Part shown: positions 53,119 to 64,000 of the stretch, piece after piece | How the letters are laid out: every line of letters begins with the position of its first letter | Position numbering within the stretch: position 1 is the first letter of the stretch | DNA from: Methylomonas sp. ZR1 | GTDB taxonomy: Bacteria > Pseudomonadota > Gammaproteobacteria > Methylococcales > Methylomonadaceae | NCBI RefSeq assembly: GCF_013141865.1 | Contig: NZ_RCST01000001.1 | Coordinates: 4,526,001-4,590,000 of the forward strand | Direction of reading: 5' to 3' | DNA: 64,000 nt | Position numbers and translations under genes: made by a program | The notes under the pieces: model-generated | What the model was told of the DNA's origin: nothing | Databases searched by the model: none | The model's input: the letters and a program-made list of their open reading frames with translations, nothing else

Positions 53119-55362
53119 ATGAGTATTAAACAAAATAAAAACGGATGGAAAGTGGCCGGCTTCGGTTTCTGGTGTTCAGTGTTGCTGAGTTGTTTTGTGC
53201 ATGTTGCGCTGGTGCACGCCGACGACCGAGCGATAAACAACTTAGAGTTTTCCACCTTGGCCGGAAACCAAGTGCAAGTGCAACTGGAAATGGATGCTCC
53301 GGTAGTGGAGCCGAAAATCTTTCAGACCGATAAACCTTCCAGAATCGCATTGGACTTTGCCGGCGTAAAAAGTAATCTGGCAAAAAAAAGCTTTCCGATC
53401 AATCAAGGTGCTGCAGGCACGGTATATGTGGTTGAGGCTTCGGGGCGGACTCGGGTTATTATCAATTTGGTAGAAAAAGTGCCTTACGAAACCAAAATCG
53501 AGGGCAATAAATTTTATGTGGTGTTGAAGTCCAGCGGGACCGTTGCTGCGGTAAACCGAGCCGTACAGCAAGCGCCTGTCGCGAAGGATTCGGTGATTAG
53601 TAAATTTTTGCCGGAACAAAACATAAAAAGTATTGATTTTCGACGCGGGCCAAACGGTGAGGGACGTTTGCTACTGGGTTTATCTGCGGCAAATACTGTC
53701 GTGGACGCTAAACAAAATGCCGGTAAAGTGGTTTTAAGTTTCCTAAACACCAAGTTGCCGGAGTCTTTAGTTAAAAGTTTTGACGTATCCGATTTTGCGA
53801 CACCTGTACAAAAAATCGAAGCCTCTCCCAGAGGCGATAGCGTCAACATTGTCATAACACCCAACAATGGTAATTACGATTACTCGTCCTATCAGTCCGA
53901 TAATTTATTGACGGTTGAGTTTCGGCCGTTGACACCGGCGGAAAAAGAAGCGCAGCAAAAAGAAAAATTCCCGTATATCGGCAATAAGTTGTCATTGAAT
54001 TTTCAAGATATTGAAGTGCGTTCGGTGTTGCAAATTCTGGCCGACTTTACCGAGCTGAATATCATTGCTGCTGATTCGGTGGCGGGCAATGTCACGCTTA
54101 GATTGAACGATGTACCTTGGGATCAGGCGTTGGAGTTGATTTTAAAATCCAAAGGTTTGGCAAAAAGACAGAACGGCAATGTGGTGATGGTGGCGCCGGT
54201 TGCTGAGATCATGAAAATCGAGCAGGAGGAGCTGGATTCGAAAAAAATATTCGAAGAGTTGGAACCGTTAAAAACCGAAAATATTCAGATCAATTACGCA
54301 AAAGCAGGGGAGATTTGCGGTGTATTAATGGGGGTGGGGAATAGCTCGCAAGGTGGTCAGTCCGGTGCAGGTGCAAGCAGTGGCGGAGGTGGTGGTTGCG
54401 GCGGTGGTAGTGGTAGTTCCGTCGCGTCGCAACAGGCCGGTTCCGGCCAGAATAGCCAAGGTGGCGGTCCAGCAAGTATGCGATTGCTATCGCCACGCGG
54501 TACGGCGATTGTCGATGCCAGAACCAATACGCTGATTGTCAAGGATACGGCAAAGGCTATGGAAGATGTACGCAGAATGATCAAACTATTGGACGTGCCT
54601 GTGCGCCAAGTGTTGATCGAATCGCGAATCGTCATAGCGGATACTTCGTTTGCGCAGAACTTGGGTACCAAATTTGGGGTGGCTCATAAAGCCGACGTAA
54701 ATAGCGGAACGCAATACGGAATGACGGCCAGTGGTGCGGAAACCAGCGAAAATTCGCAAATTCTGTCGGATTTGGGATCTGCATTGGCAGCTTCCAGCGG
54801 AGGTGCTTTGGCCTTGACCTTGGCACGCGGAGCGGATTATCTTTTGAACCTAGAGATCAGTGCATTGCAAGACGATGGTAAAGGCGAGTTGGTATCCAAT
54901 CCGCGGGTAATGACTAGCGACATGGTACAAGCCTCAATCAAACAAGGTGTGCAGATTCCGTATCAAACCCAAAGTCAGGCGACTGGTCCGGTGACGGAGC
55001 TGGTCGATGCGGTGTTGGAGCTGAATGTCACGCCGCAGATTACGCCAAGCGGCAGTGTTATCATGCTGCTCGACATCAAAAAAGATTCGCCGGGAACACC
55101 TTTGGCTACAGGCGGTAACGCAACGGTACCTATCGATACCCGGCAGTTGAAAACCAAAGTTCAAGTTGAAGATGGCGAGACGGTAGTGTTGGGCGGCATC
55201 TATGAGTCGACTGTTCAGGAATCTTATAATACTGTGCCTTGGGTGTCGGATTTGCCGGTGATTGGCTGGATGTTCAAGAAAAGTGTAAAAAACGATACCA
55301 AAAAAGAGTTGTTGGTGTTTATTACGCCTAAAGTGGTGAAAGAGTCGATGACGATAAAGTGA
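53119..55362 (+). CDS. pilQ: Type IV pilus secretin PilQ
   Basis: The 747-aa outer membrane secretin has a signal peptide (about 1-34, ending V-H-A), two AMIN peptidoglycan-binding domains (about 36-130 and 170-275), an STN/N0 domain (about 290-365), an N1 domain with a glycine-rich insert (about 410-450), and the secretin barrel (about 500-745). The end G-W-M-F-K-K-S...K-K-E-L-L-V-F-I-T-P-K-V-V matches the family. The insert contains G-G-G-G-G-C-G-G-G-S-G, odd for its lone cysteine. Twelve or more copies form the pore through which the pilus passes. A terminator follows. Confidence 0.95.
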   Translation: MSIKQNKNGWKVAGFGFWCSVLLSCFVHVALVHADDRAINNLEFSTLAGNQVQVQLEMDAPVVEPKIFQTDKPSRIALDFAGVKSNLAKKSFPINQGAAGTVYVVEASGRTRVIINLVEKVPYETKIEGNKFYVVLKSSGTVAAVNRAVQQAPVAKDSVISKFLPEQNIKSIDFRRGPNGEGRLLLGLSAANTVVDAKQNAGKVVLSFLNTKLPESLVKSFDVSDFATPVQKIEASPRGDSVNIVITPNNGNYDYSSYQSDNLLTVEFRPLTPAEKEAQQKEKFPYIGNKLSLNFQDIEVRSVLQILADFTELNIIAADSVAGNVTLRLNDVPWDQALELILKSKGLAKRQNGNVVMVAPVAEIMKIEQEELDSKKIFEELEPLKTENIQINYAKAGEICGVLMGVGNSSQGGQSGAGASSGGGGGCGGGSGSSVASQQAGSGQNSQGGGPASMRLLSPRGTAIVDARTNTLIVKDTAKAMEDVRRMIKLLDVPVRQVLIESRIVIADTSFAQNLGTKFGVAHKADVNSGTQYGMTASGAETSENSQILSDLGSALAASSGGALALTLARGADYLLNLEISALQDDGKGELVSNPRVMTSDMVQASIKQGVQIPYQTQSQATGPVTELVDAVLELNVTPQITPSGSVIMLLDIKKDSPGTPLATGGNATVPIDTRQLKTKVQVEDGETVVLGGIYESTVQESYNTVPWVSDLPVIGWMFKKSVKNDTKKELLVFITPKVVKESMTIK

Positions 55363-55383
55363 GTCTTCGTCTGGCCTAGCGAC

Positions 55384-55411
55384 AAAAAGGGGCTTCATGC
55401 CCCTTTTTTTT
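55384..55411 (+). terminator. Rho-independent terminator after pilQ
   Basis: AAAAAGGGGC (55384-55393) and GCCCC (55399-55403) enclose a TTCAT loop and are followed by eight Ts. It closes the pilMNOPQ transcript. Confidence 0.9.
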
Positions 55412-55504
55412 GTGGCTTGCCGAGATTGGTTGGCTGTCTTGCGTTCGTTCTTTTAAGCTGTCGGCTATGCTATATTCCGCATTCACCCGATAATCGTTAC
55501 GAAC

Positions 55505-55630
55505 ATGACGACAAACAAAATTTTAACTCTAGTTCTTTGGGCGCTGTTGTTGCAAGCCTGCGGTCAAACCGGGCCCTTATATATGCCGGATAGCCCGCCG
55601 CCAATTTACGTACCGAAACAAGATAAATAA
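55505..55630 (+). CDS. lptM: LptM (YifL) family lipoprotein
   Basis: The 41-aa product has a signal peptide and lipobox L-Q-A-C (cysteine 19) followed by C-G-Q-T-G-P-L-Y-M-P, the signature of the LptM/YifL family. In E. coli LptM helps assemble the LptD LPS translocon. The gene is short and easily missed, but its place 3 bases before lysA is the same as that of the small lipoprotein gene before lysA in Pseudomonas and before dapF in E. coli. The tail is proline-rich and basic. Confidence 0.88.
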   Translation: MTTNKILTLVLWALLLQACGQTGPLYMPDSPPPIYVPKQDK

Positions 55631-55633
55631 ACC

Positions 55634-56884
55634 ATGGATTTTTTTAATTATCGGCAACACGAGCTGTTTGCCGAAAGCATTCCTGTTGACAAAATTGCCG
55701 AAAACTACGGTACTCCCTGCTATGTCTATTCGCGTGCGACCTTGGAGAGGCATTGGCAAGCCTTCGATCAAGGCTTTGCCGGGCACCCGCACCTTATTTG
55801 TTATGCCGTAAAAGCCAATTCAAATATTGCGATTCTCAACGTGCTGGCGCGACTTGGGTCTGGGTTCGACATCGTGTCGCTTGGCGAAATGCAGCGCGTG
55901 CTAGCTGCGGGCGGCAGTCCTGACAAAATTGTGTTTTCCGGTGTCGGTAAACGCGAGGACGAAATCTTAGCGGCGCTGAAAATAGGTATACGCTGTTTTA
56001 ATGTTGAAGTCAGTGGCGAACTTGATCGGATCAACCGTTTAGCCGGTGAGCTGGGTGTTATTGCTCCCGTGTCTTTCCGGGTCAATCCGGATGTTGATGC
56101 TAAGACGCATCCCTATATTTCCACCGGCTTGAAAGAAAATAAATTCGGGATCGATATCAAGCAAGCCATTCATGAATATCGGCGCGCCGCGCAGATGCCG
56201 AATATCCAAATAGTCGGTATCGATTGCCATATTGGCTCTCAATTAACTGAAACAGTGCCGTTTTTGGATGCATTGGATAGGGTGTTGGCGTTAGTCGATG
56301 AGCTGCAAGAGGAAGGTATTGAATTGCACCATCTCGATTTAGGAGGCGGGCTGGGTATTTGTTATCGCGATGAGCACCCACCGCAACCTTCTGAATATAT
56401 TTCAGCTCTGCTGCAGCGTTTGGCGGGACGGAGCTTTGAAATTCTATTGGAGCCGGGGCGCGCCATCGTCGGCAATGCGGGAATATTGTTAACCAGAGTG
56501 GAGTACCTTAAGCCAACAGACAATAAAAACTTTGCCATTGTCGATGCGGCGATGAATGATCTGGTTAGGCCGGCTTTATACGGGGCGTGGCAGGCAATCA
56601 TTCCGGCGAATGCCGAAAGCGATCAGGTCGAGTTGGATTGGGACATCGTGGGGCCGGTTTGCGAGACCGGTGACTTTCTGGGCAAGGCGCGGTCGTTAAA
56701 ATTGAAACAAGGCGACTTATTGGCGGTTCGTTCAGCGGGAGCCTACGGGTTTACGATGAGTTCAAACTATAACTCGAGGCCACGAGCGGCGGAGGTAATG
56801 GTGGATGGCGATAAAACGCATCTTATTCGATCCCGAGAAACTCTGGAGCAACTATGGGTTGGCGAGCAGCTTTTACCTGAGTAG
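55634..56884 (+). CDS. lysA: Diaminopimelate decarboxylase
   Basis: The 416-aa fold III PLP enzyme turns meso-diaminopimelate into L-lysine. The PLP lysine is K60 in C-Y-A-V-K-A-N. Other marks are S-G-V-G-K, H-I-G-S-Q, the glycine loop L-D-L-G-G-G-L-G-I, E-P-G-R-A-I-V, C-E-T-G-D-F-L and the late G-A-Y-G-F-T-M-S-S-N-Y-N-S-R-P-R. Length is canonical. It is followed by dapF after 2 bases, the usual lysA-dapF pair. Confidence 0.97.
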   Translation: MDFFNYRQHELFAESIPVDKIAENYGTPCYVYSRATLERHWQAFDQGFAGHPHLICYAVKANSNIAILNVLARLGSGFDIVSLGEMQRVLAAGGSPDKIVFSGVGKREDEILAALKIGIRCFNVEVSGELDRINRLAGELGVIAPVSFRVNPDVDAKTHPYISTGLKENKFGIDIKQAIHEYRRAAQMPNIQIVGIDCHIGSQLTETVPFLDALDRVLALVDELQEEGIELHHLDLGGGLGICYRDEHPPQPSEYISALLQRLAGRSFEILLEPGRAIVGNAGILLTRVEYLKPTDNKNFAIVDAAMNDLVRPALYGAWQAIIPANAESDQVELDWDIVGPVCETGDFLGKARSLKLKQGDLLAVRSAGAYGFTMSSNYNSRPRAAEVMVDGDKTHLIRSRETLEQLWVGEQLLPE

Positions 56885-56886
56885 CG

Positions 56887-57717
56887 ATGATGATTAATTT
56901 CACCAAAATGCAGGGCTTGGGCAATGATTTTGTCGTGATCGACGCTATAAACCAGCCAATACAATTGACGACATCACAGATTCGATTTTTGGCGGATCGC
57001 CATTTTGGCGTGGGCTGCGATCAATTGTTATTGGTGGAAAAGCCGGTTAGCGATAACGCCGAGTTTAAATACCGGATTTTCAATGCTGACGGTAGCGAGG
57101 TTGCGCAATGTGGAAACGGTGCGCGTTGCTTCGCACGCTTTGTGCGCGACAAAGGATTAAGTAATAAAGACGAAATTATTGTTGATACAGACGCGAGACA
57201 ACTGACGCTTCGATTCGATGCGGGCGGTTTGATCACCGTTGACATGGGAGTTCCCGCACTGGAGCCTGAGCAAATACCGCTAAAGGTTTCCGAACAGTCC
57301 ACGTTATATAAAGTGACTTTGGCGGACACAGAAGTTGCATTCGCAGCTGTTTCTATGGGGAATCCTCATGCGGTTATCCAGGTTGATGATGTGATCAGCG
57401 CGCCCGTTTCATCTATCGGCGCTAGGTTGGAGAGTCATGAGCTGTTTCCGGAGCGAGCTAATATTGGTTTCATGCAAATTGTTAATCGTCGACAAATCAA
57501 GTTGCGAGTTTACGAGCGTGGCGCAGCCGAAACGCTGGCTTGTGGCAGCGGGGCTTGCGCTGCTGTTGTGGCCGGTATCGAGCAAGGTTTGTTGGAGCAG
57601 GATGTTCAGGTTCAACTGCCTGGCGGGGAATTAATCGTTAGCTGGCTTGGTAGTGGTCATCCTGTCATGATGACGGGGGCCGCGACTACGGTATTCGAAG
57701 GACAAATAAAGTTATGA
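56887..57717 (+). CDS. dapF: Diaminopimelate epimerase
   Basis: The 276-aa enzyme interconverts LL- and meso-diaminopimelate using two cysteines. C75 in Q-C-G-N-G-A-R-C and C219 in A-C-G-S-G-A-C-A are the catalytic pair. The start M-Q-G-L-G-N-D-F-V-V is canonical; either of two adjacent ATGs may be used. It supplies both MurE and LysA. The stop overlaps the DUF484 gene by four bases. Confidence 0.97.
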   Translation: MMINFTKMQGLGNDFVVIDAINQPIQLTTSQIRFLADRHFGVGCDQLLLVEKPVSDNAEFKYRIFNADGSEVAQCGNGARCFARFVRDKGLSNKDEIIVDTDARQLTLRFDAGGLITVDMGVPALEPEQIPLKVSEQSTLYKVTLADTEVAFAAVSMGNPHAVIQVDDVISAPVSSIGARLESHELFPERANIGFMQIVNRRQIKLRVYERGAAETLACGSGACAAVVAGIEQGLLEQDVQVQLPGGELIVSWLGSGHPVMMTGAATTVFEGQIKL

Positions 57718-58403
57718 GCAGTGAACCAAAAGTCTTATTGACCGAAGCCCTCGTTAAGGCCTATCTGCAAGAACATCCCGAGTTTTTCCAAAATCATTTG
57801 GATTTGCTGGAGAAGATGCATATCCCACATCCCAGTGGTAATGCAATATCGCTAATATCCAAGCAACTTGAAATTTTTCGGGCGAAGCATCAGGAGCAAG
57901 AAAATCAATTGACCGCGTTGATCGATATTGCCCGGGAAAATGACGCTTCGTTCAATCGCATGCATGAGTTGACTCTGGCCATGTTGGAAGCAAATACCCT
58001 GGAGGACGCGGTAGCAAATTTAAGTGAGGTGTTGGCTGAATGTTTTTTCACTGATTTCGTATCCATTAAAATCATCAAAGAACAACCGCTCTCGCCTATC
58101 AGTAATTTATTCGTTGGGGCTGATGATGCTAACTTGAAGCATTTTTCCAATGAATTAACCACAAACCAGCCGAAATGCGGTCGGCCGACCTTAGCGCAAG
58201 CGAGGTTTTTGTTTGGCGACGTGGCCGCGGAAGTTCGCTCGTGTGCGATCATTCCTATGGTGTTTACGCAGCTTGATGGGTTGTTGGCGATCGGCAGTCG
58301 CGATGAGTCGCGCTTTCACTATAGTATGGGCAGCATATTTCTTACTCAAATGAGTGAGATTATCGGGACTCGTCTTATATCATTGCTACACCAAACGGAT
58401 TGA
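57714..58403 (+). CDS. DUF484 family (GAF-like) protein
   Basis: The 229-aa soluble protein fits DUF484 (YigA type), which lies between dapF and xerC in many gammaproteobacteria. It opens with V-K-A-Y-L-Q-E-H-P-E-F-F-Q-N-H-L-D-L-L and I-P-H-P-S-G-N-A-I-S-L, then a coiled coil and a GAF-like domain (about 90-225) with L-D-G-L-L-A-I-G-S-R-D. Its function is unknown. Linkage to xerC is strong across the class but no mechanism is established. Confidence 0.88.
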   Translation: MSSEPKVLLTEALVKAYLQEHPEFFQNHLDLLEKMHIPHPSGNAISLISKQLEIFRAKHQEQENQLTALIDIARENDASFNRMHELTLAMLEANTLEDAVANLSEVLAECFFTDFVSIKIIKEQPLSPISNLFVGADDANLKHFSNELTTNQPKCGRPTLAQARFLFGDVAAEVRSCAIIPMVFTQLDGLLAIGSRDESRFHYSMGSIFLTQMSEIIGTRLISLLHQTD

Positions 58404-58408
58404 TTGTC

Positions 58409-59302
58409 ATGCATGCCGAAGCGGATGAGGCCTTGCTGCGGTATTTTCGCTATTTGGTTTCGGAAAAGCGCGTTGCAGATCATACGTCAACAAACTACCA
58501 AAGGGATTTAAAACGTTTTCAAAGTTTTTGCTCTGGGCAAGAGCTCATGTTTTGGCAGCAAGTTCAGGATCGTGATGTACGGAATTATATTGCCGGGCGT
58601 CATAAAAACGGTATCGGTAGCAAGACGATTCAGCGCGAACTCGCTGCTTTACGCAGTTTTTATCGATTTTTACTTAAAGCCAAGCAAGTGGAGCATAACC
58701 CTGCCCAGCATGTGCAAGCGCCCAAAGTTTCAAAAAGGCTGCCACATGTTTTGGATGTCGATCAGGTTGTGGGGATGTTAAATGCGACGCCGGATTCGAT
58801 TTTGGAAATCCGCGATTTGGCGATGTTTGAATTGTTTTACTCATCTGGGTTGCGACTGAGCGAGTTGGTAATGCTTGATTTGTCAGACATCAATCTTAGC
58901 GAAGGCTTTTTGAGGGTGCGGTTTGGTAAAGGCGGCAAGCAAAGGCAATTGCCGGTTGGTAGTAAAGCACTTGATGCGCTTAAGGTTTGGCTGGCAAGTC
59001 GGCCTGATGGGGAGTGGCAGGCAGTGTTTGTTTCCCTGAAGGGGCTTCGATTATCTCAAAGAAGCGTGCAACTTAGATTGGATCGTTGGGGCAAAAAAAA
59101 CGGAATAGCCGAGCACCTTCATCCTCATATGTTGAGGCATTCGTTCGCAAGCCATTTGCTTGAAGCCAGTAAAGATATTAGGGCTGTGCAAGAGTTGTTA
59201 GGGCATAGCAATATATCGACTACTCAGATATACACGCACCTGGATTTTCAACATTTAGCGGCTGTTTATGATCAAGCACATCCGCGCTCGCGCAAGGGTT
59301 GA
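58409..59302 (+). CDS. xerC: Tyrosine recombinase XerC
   Basis: The 297-aa site-specific recombinase acts with XerD at dif to resolve chromosome dimers. With the ATG at 58409 the catalytic residues fall at R149 (S-G-L-R-L-S-E-L), H240 and R243 (H-P-H-M-L-R-H-S-F-A-S-H), H266 (L-G-H-S) and Y275 (I-Y-T-H-L), the same numbers as in E. coli XerC apart from R148. That supports this start over the TTG at 58400 that overlaps the preceding stop. It is the last gene before the rrn operon. Confidence 0.95.
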   Translation: MHAEADEALLRYFRYLVSEKRVADHTSTNYQRDLKRFQSFCSGQELMFWQQVQDRDVRNYIAGRHKNGIGSKTIQRELAALRSFYRFLLKAKQVEHNPAQHVQAPKVSKRLPHVLDVDQVVGMLNATPDSILEIRDLAMFELFYSSGLRLSELVMLDLSDINLSEGFLRVRFGKGGKQRQLPVGSKALDALKVWLASRPDGEWQAVFVSLKGLRLSQRSVQLRLDRWGKKNGIAEHLHPHMLRHSFASHLLEASKDIRAVQELLGHSNISTTQIYTHLDFQHLAAVYDQAHPRSRKG

Positions 59303-59324
59303 AGGCTGTTGAATAAAAAAGTTC

Positions 59325-59353
59325 TTGACGCGAGTATGTTGTGTGATTAGAAT
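59325..59353 (+). promoter_or_regulatory. rrn promoter P1
   Basis: TTGACG (59325-59330) and TAGAAT (59348-59353) are 17 bases apart, upstream of the 16S gene and followed by a GC-rich discriminator (GAGCGGCTC) as in stringently controlled rRNA promoters. Confidence 0.8.
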
Positions 59354-59484
59354 GAGCGGCTCTTCACTGCTCTGGCTTTTAAGTTTTGGTGGTGAAGCGG
59401 TCGGCTTAGTTCGGCGGGTTTGAGGTTGTTGATTGGCGGGTTTGTTTTTTTGGTTTCGGTTTTTGAAGCGACTTAAAAATAAAT

Positions 59485-59512
59485 TTGACAAACACTGAAA
59501 ACGCTGTAAAAT
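59485..59512 (+). promoter_or_regulatory. rrn promoter P2
   Basis: TTGACA (59485-59490) and TAAAAT (59507-59512) are 16 bases apart. It is followed by ATGTCGGCTC, sharing the CGGCTC of P1. Tandem P1/P2 promoters are normal for gammaproteobacterial rrn operons. Confidence 0.8.
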
Positions 59513-59540
59513 ATGTCGGCTCAACAGGGCGAAATGCTCT

Positions 59541-59553
59541 GGCTCTTTAACAA
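59541..59553 (+). promoter_or_regulatory. boxA antitermination site (16S leader)
   Basis: GGCTCTTTAACAA matches the boxA consensus TGCTCTTTAACA bound by NusB/NusE for rRNA antitermination. Confidence 0.85.
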
Positions 59554-59703
59554 ACGAAATCGAAATAATTTGTGTGGGTATGTGTAGCGACTATGTGCTG
59601 TTTAAAAATAGTCGACACAGACACCACGTCAATTCGCAAGAAAAGATGTTCTGTAGTCGAGTCAAGATTGGTCACTAATCTTATTTAGTGACAAGTTAAA
59701 ATT

Positions 59704-61237
<1,534 letters not shown>

Positions 61238-61297
61238 CAAAGACGGCACACCGTTACACGTACTCACAACAAATTATTTCGATTGAAAGACGCACCT

Positions 61298-61374
<77 letters not shown>

Positions 61375-61490
61375 ACGCATAAAAGGCGAAAGCAATAAGG
61401 CGAAACACAATCAGACCACACGCCTGGTTAGAATAACTGGCGCTGTGCTTAGTCACGTTTCGGCTTGAGTCTTGGCTTTAGTCTGCTTTA

Positions 61491-61566
61491 GGGGCCATAG
61501 CTCAGCTGGGAGAGCGCCTGCCTTGCACGCAGGAGGTCGGGAGTTCGATCCTCCCTGGCTCCACCA
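61491..61566 (+). tRNA. tRNA-Ala (TGC)
   Basis: A 76-base cloverleaf with acceptor GGGGCCA/TGGCTCC (one G-T pair), anticodon TGC in the loop CTTGCAC, T-arm GGGAGTTCGATCCTCCC and encoded CCA. It is the usual second spacer tRNA. Confidence 0.98.
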
Positions 61567-61888
61567 TCATGCTGAACGCTGAGGGTTAACCAGTTCGTCA
61601 AATGTAAGAAAAATAGTGGGTGAACATCAACGCTATAGGGTTTTTCGGTGGTAGCAGATAAAGACTTTATAGCATTGGTACTCGTACCGATAGCTCTTTA
61701 ACAATATGGAAATCTGTAACTATAGTAATGATCAGCAATGATCAACACTAAAACGAGTTGCGGTTTGAATGAGGTCTGTCTCGAAAGGGAAAGGCGGAAA
61801 GCAAACAGCATGTCGTTCTCAAGCAGAAAAAATCAGCGAAAATGTCAGCTGACAGTATAGCCAAAGTACAGACGTATTCGGGTTATAT
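61567..61888 (+). other. 16S-23S spacer, tRNA-Ala to 23S
   Basis: About 320 bases with the second boxA (61691-61704) and 23S processing sequence. No further tRNA or protein gene is seen. Confidence 0.7.
61691..61704 (+). promoter_or_regulatory. boxA antitermination site (23S leader)
   Basis: TAGCTCTTTAACAA lies in the spacer before 23S, the second boxA typical of rrn operons. Confidence 0.8.

Positions 61889-64000
<2,112 letters not shown>

Larger units (their letters stand above)
59354..59703 (+). other. rRNA operon leader
   Basis: This 350-base stretch holds promoter P2, the boxA site and the 16S 5' processing region. No protein gene is seen. Confidence 0.7.

Overview
The window reads as the chromosome of a gammaproteobacterium. 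Three things point there: a full dcw (division and cell wall) cluster in the usual order ending ftsA-ftsZ-lpxC with a dciA-type gene convergent to lpxC as in Pseudomonas, a pilMNOPQ operon, and an rrn operon with tRNA-Ile and tRNA-Ala in the spacer. A TIGR04073 exosortase-associated protein, the style of the dispersed repeats and my reading of the 16S suggest a methanotroph of the Methylomonas type (Methylococcales). That placement is inference; no methane-oxidation gene lies in the window.

Layout. 1-4.5 kb: end of an ABC permease, a ComFB-family protein, small lipoproteins, an OmpA-like lipoprotein, a TIGR04073 protein, an FHA-GGDEF diguanylate cyclase and speE. 4.5-9.3 kb: speA divergent from speE (polyamine synthesis), an SGNH esterase lipoprotein, a beta-hydroxyacid dehydrogenase and UDP-glucose dehydrogenase. 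9.33-11.28 kb: an accessory islet made of two 251-bp inverted repeats, a group II intron domain V remnant, partial and direct repeats, and one HEPN-type gene that looks like an integron cassette. 11.3-13.4 kb: an APC permease and a secreted pentapeptide-repeat protein. 13.7-17.7 kb: a HAD-UbiA fusion, a four-helix EamA/SMR-like protein and a GT-C glycosyltransferase, a likely lipid-linked pentose route, ending in dciA.

17.7-36.2 kb: the dcw cluster on the minus strand (mraZ, rsmH, ftsL, ftsI, murE, murF, mraY, murD, ftsW, murG, murC, murB, ddl, ftsQ, ftsA, ftsZ, then lpxC), nearly all stop/start overlapped. It is driven by a good sigma70 promoter whose downstream part carries four MraZ-like boxes. 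36.5-38.8 kb: gpsA, secB, a membrane rhodanese and a two-cysteine ArsR regulator. 39.1-41.8 kb: envC and a CtpA-type protease. 41.9-44 kb: a DUF934 protein and sulfite reductase. 44.1-47.7 kb: nhaD, a frameshifted remnant of one ampG-like gene followed by an intact ampG-like gene, and rpmE. 47.7-50.1 kb: PBP1A.

50.3-59.3 kb: pilMNOPQ (type IV pilus alignment complex and secretin), then lptM-lysA-dapF-DUF484-xerC (DAP/lysine synthesis and chromosome dimer resolution). 59.3-64 kb: tandem rrn promoters, boxA, 16S, tRNA-Ile, tRNA-Ala and the first three quarters of 23S, running off the window.

Most of the window is conserved housekeeping sequence. The places worth a second look are the islet at 9.3-11.2 kb, the ampG replacement scar at 45.5-47.1 kb, the YgaV/SqrR-like regulator beside a rhodanese at 38 kb, the UbiA/GT-C operon, and the mraZ operator.
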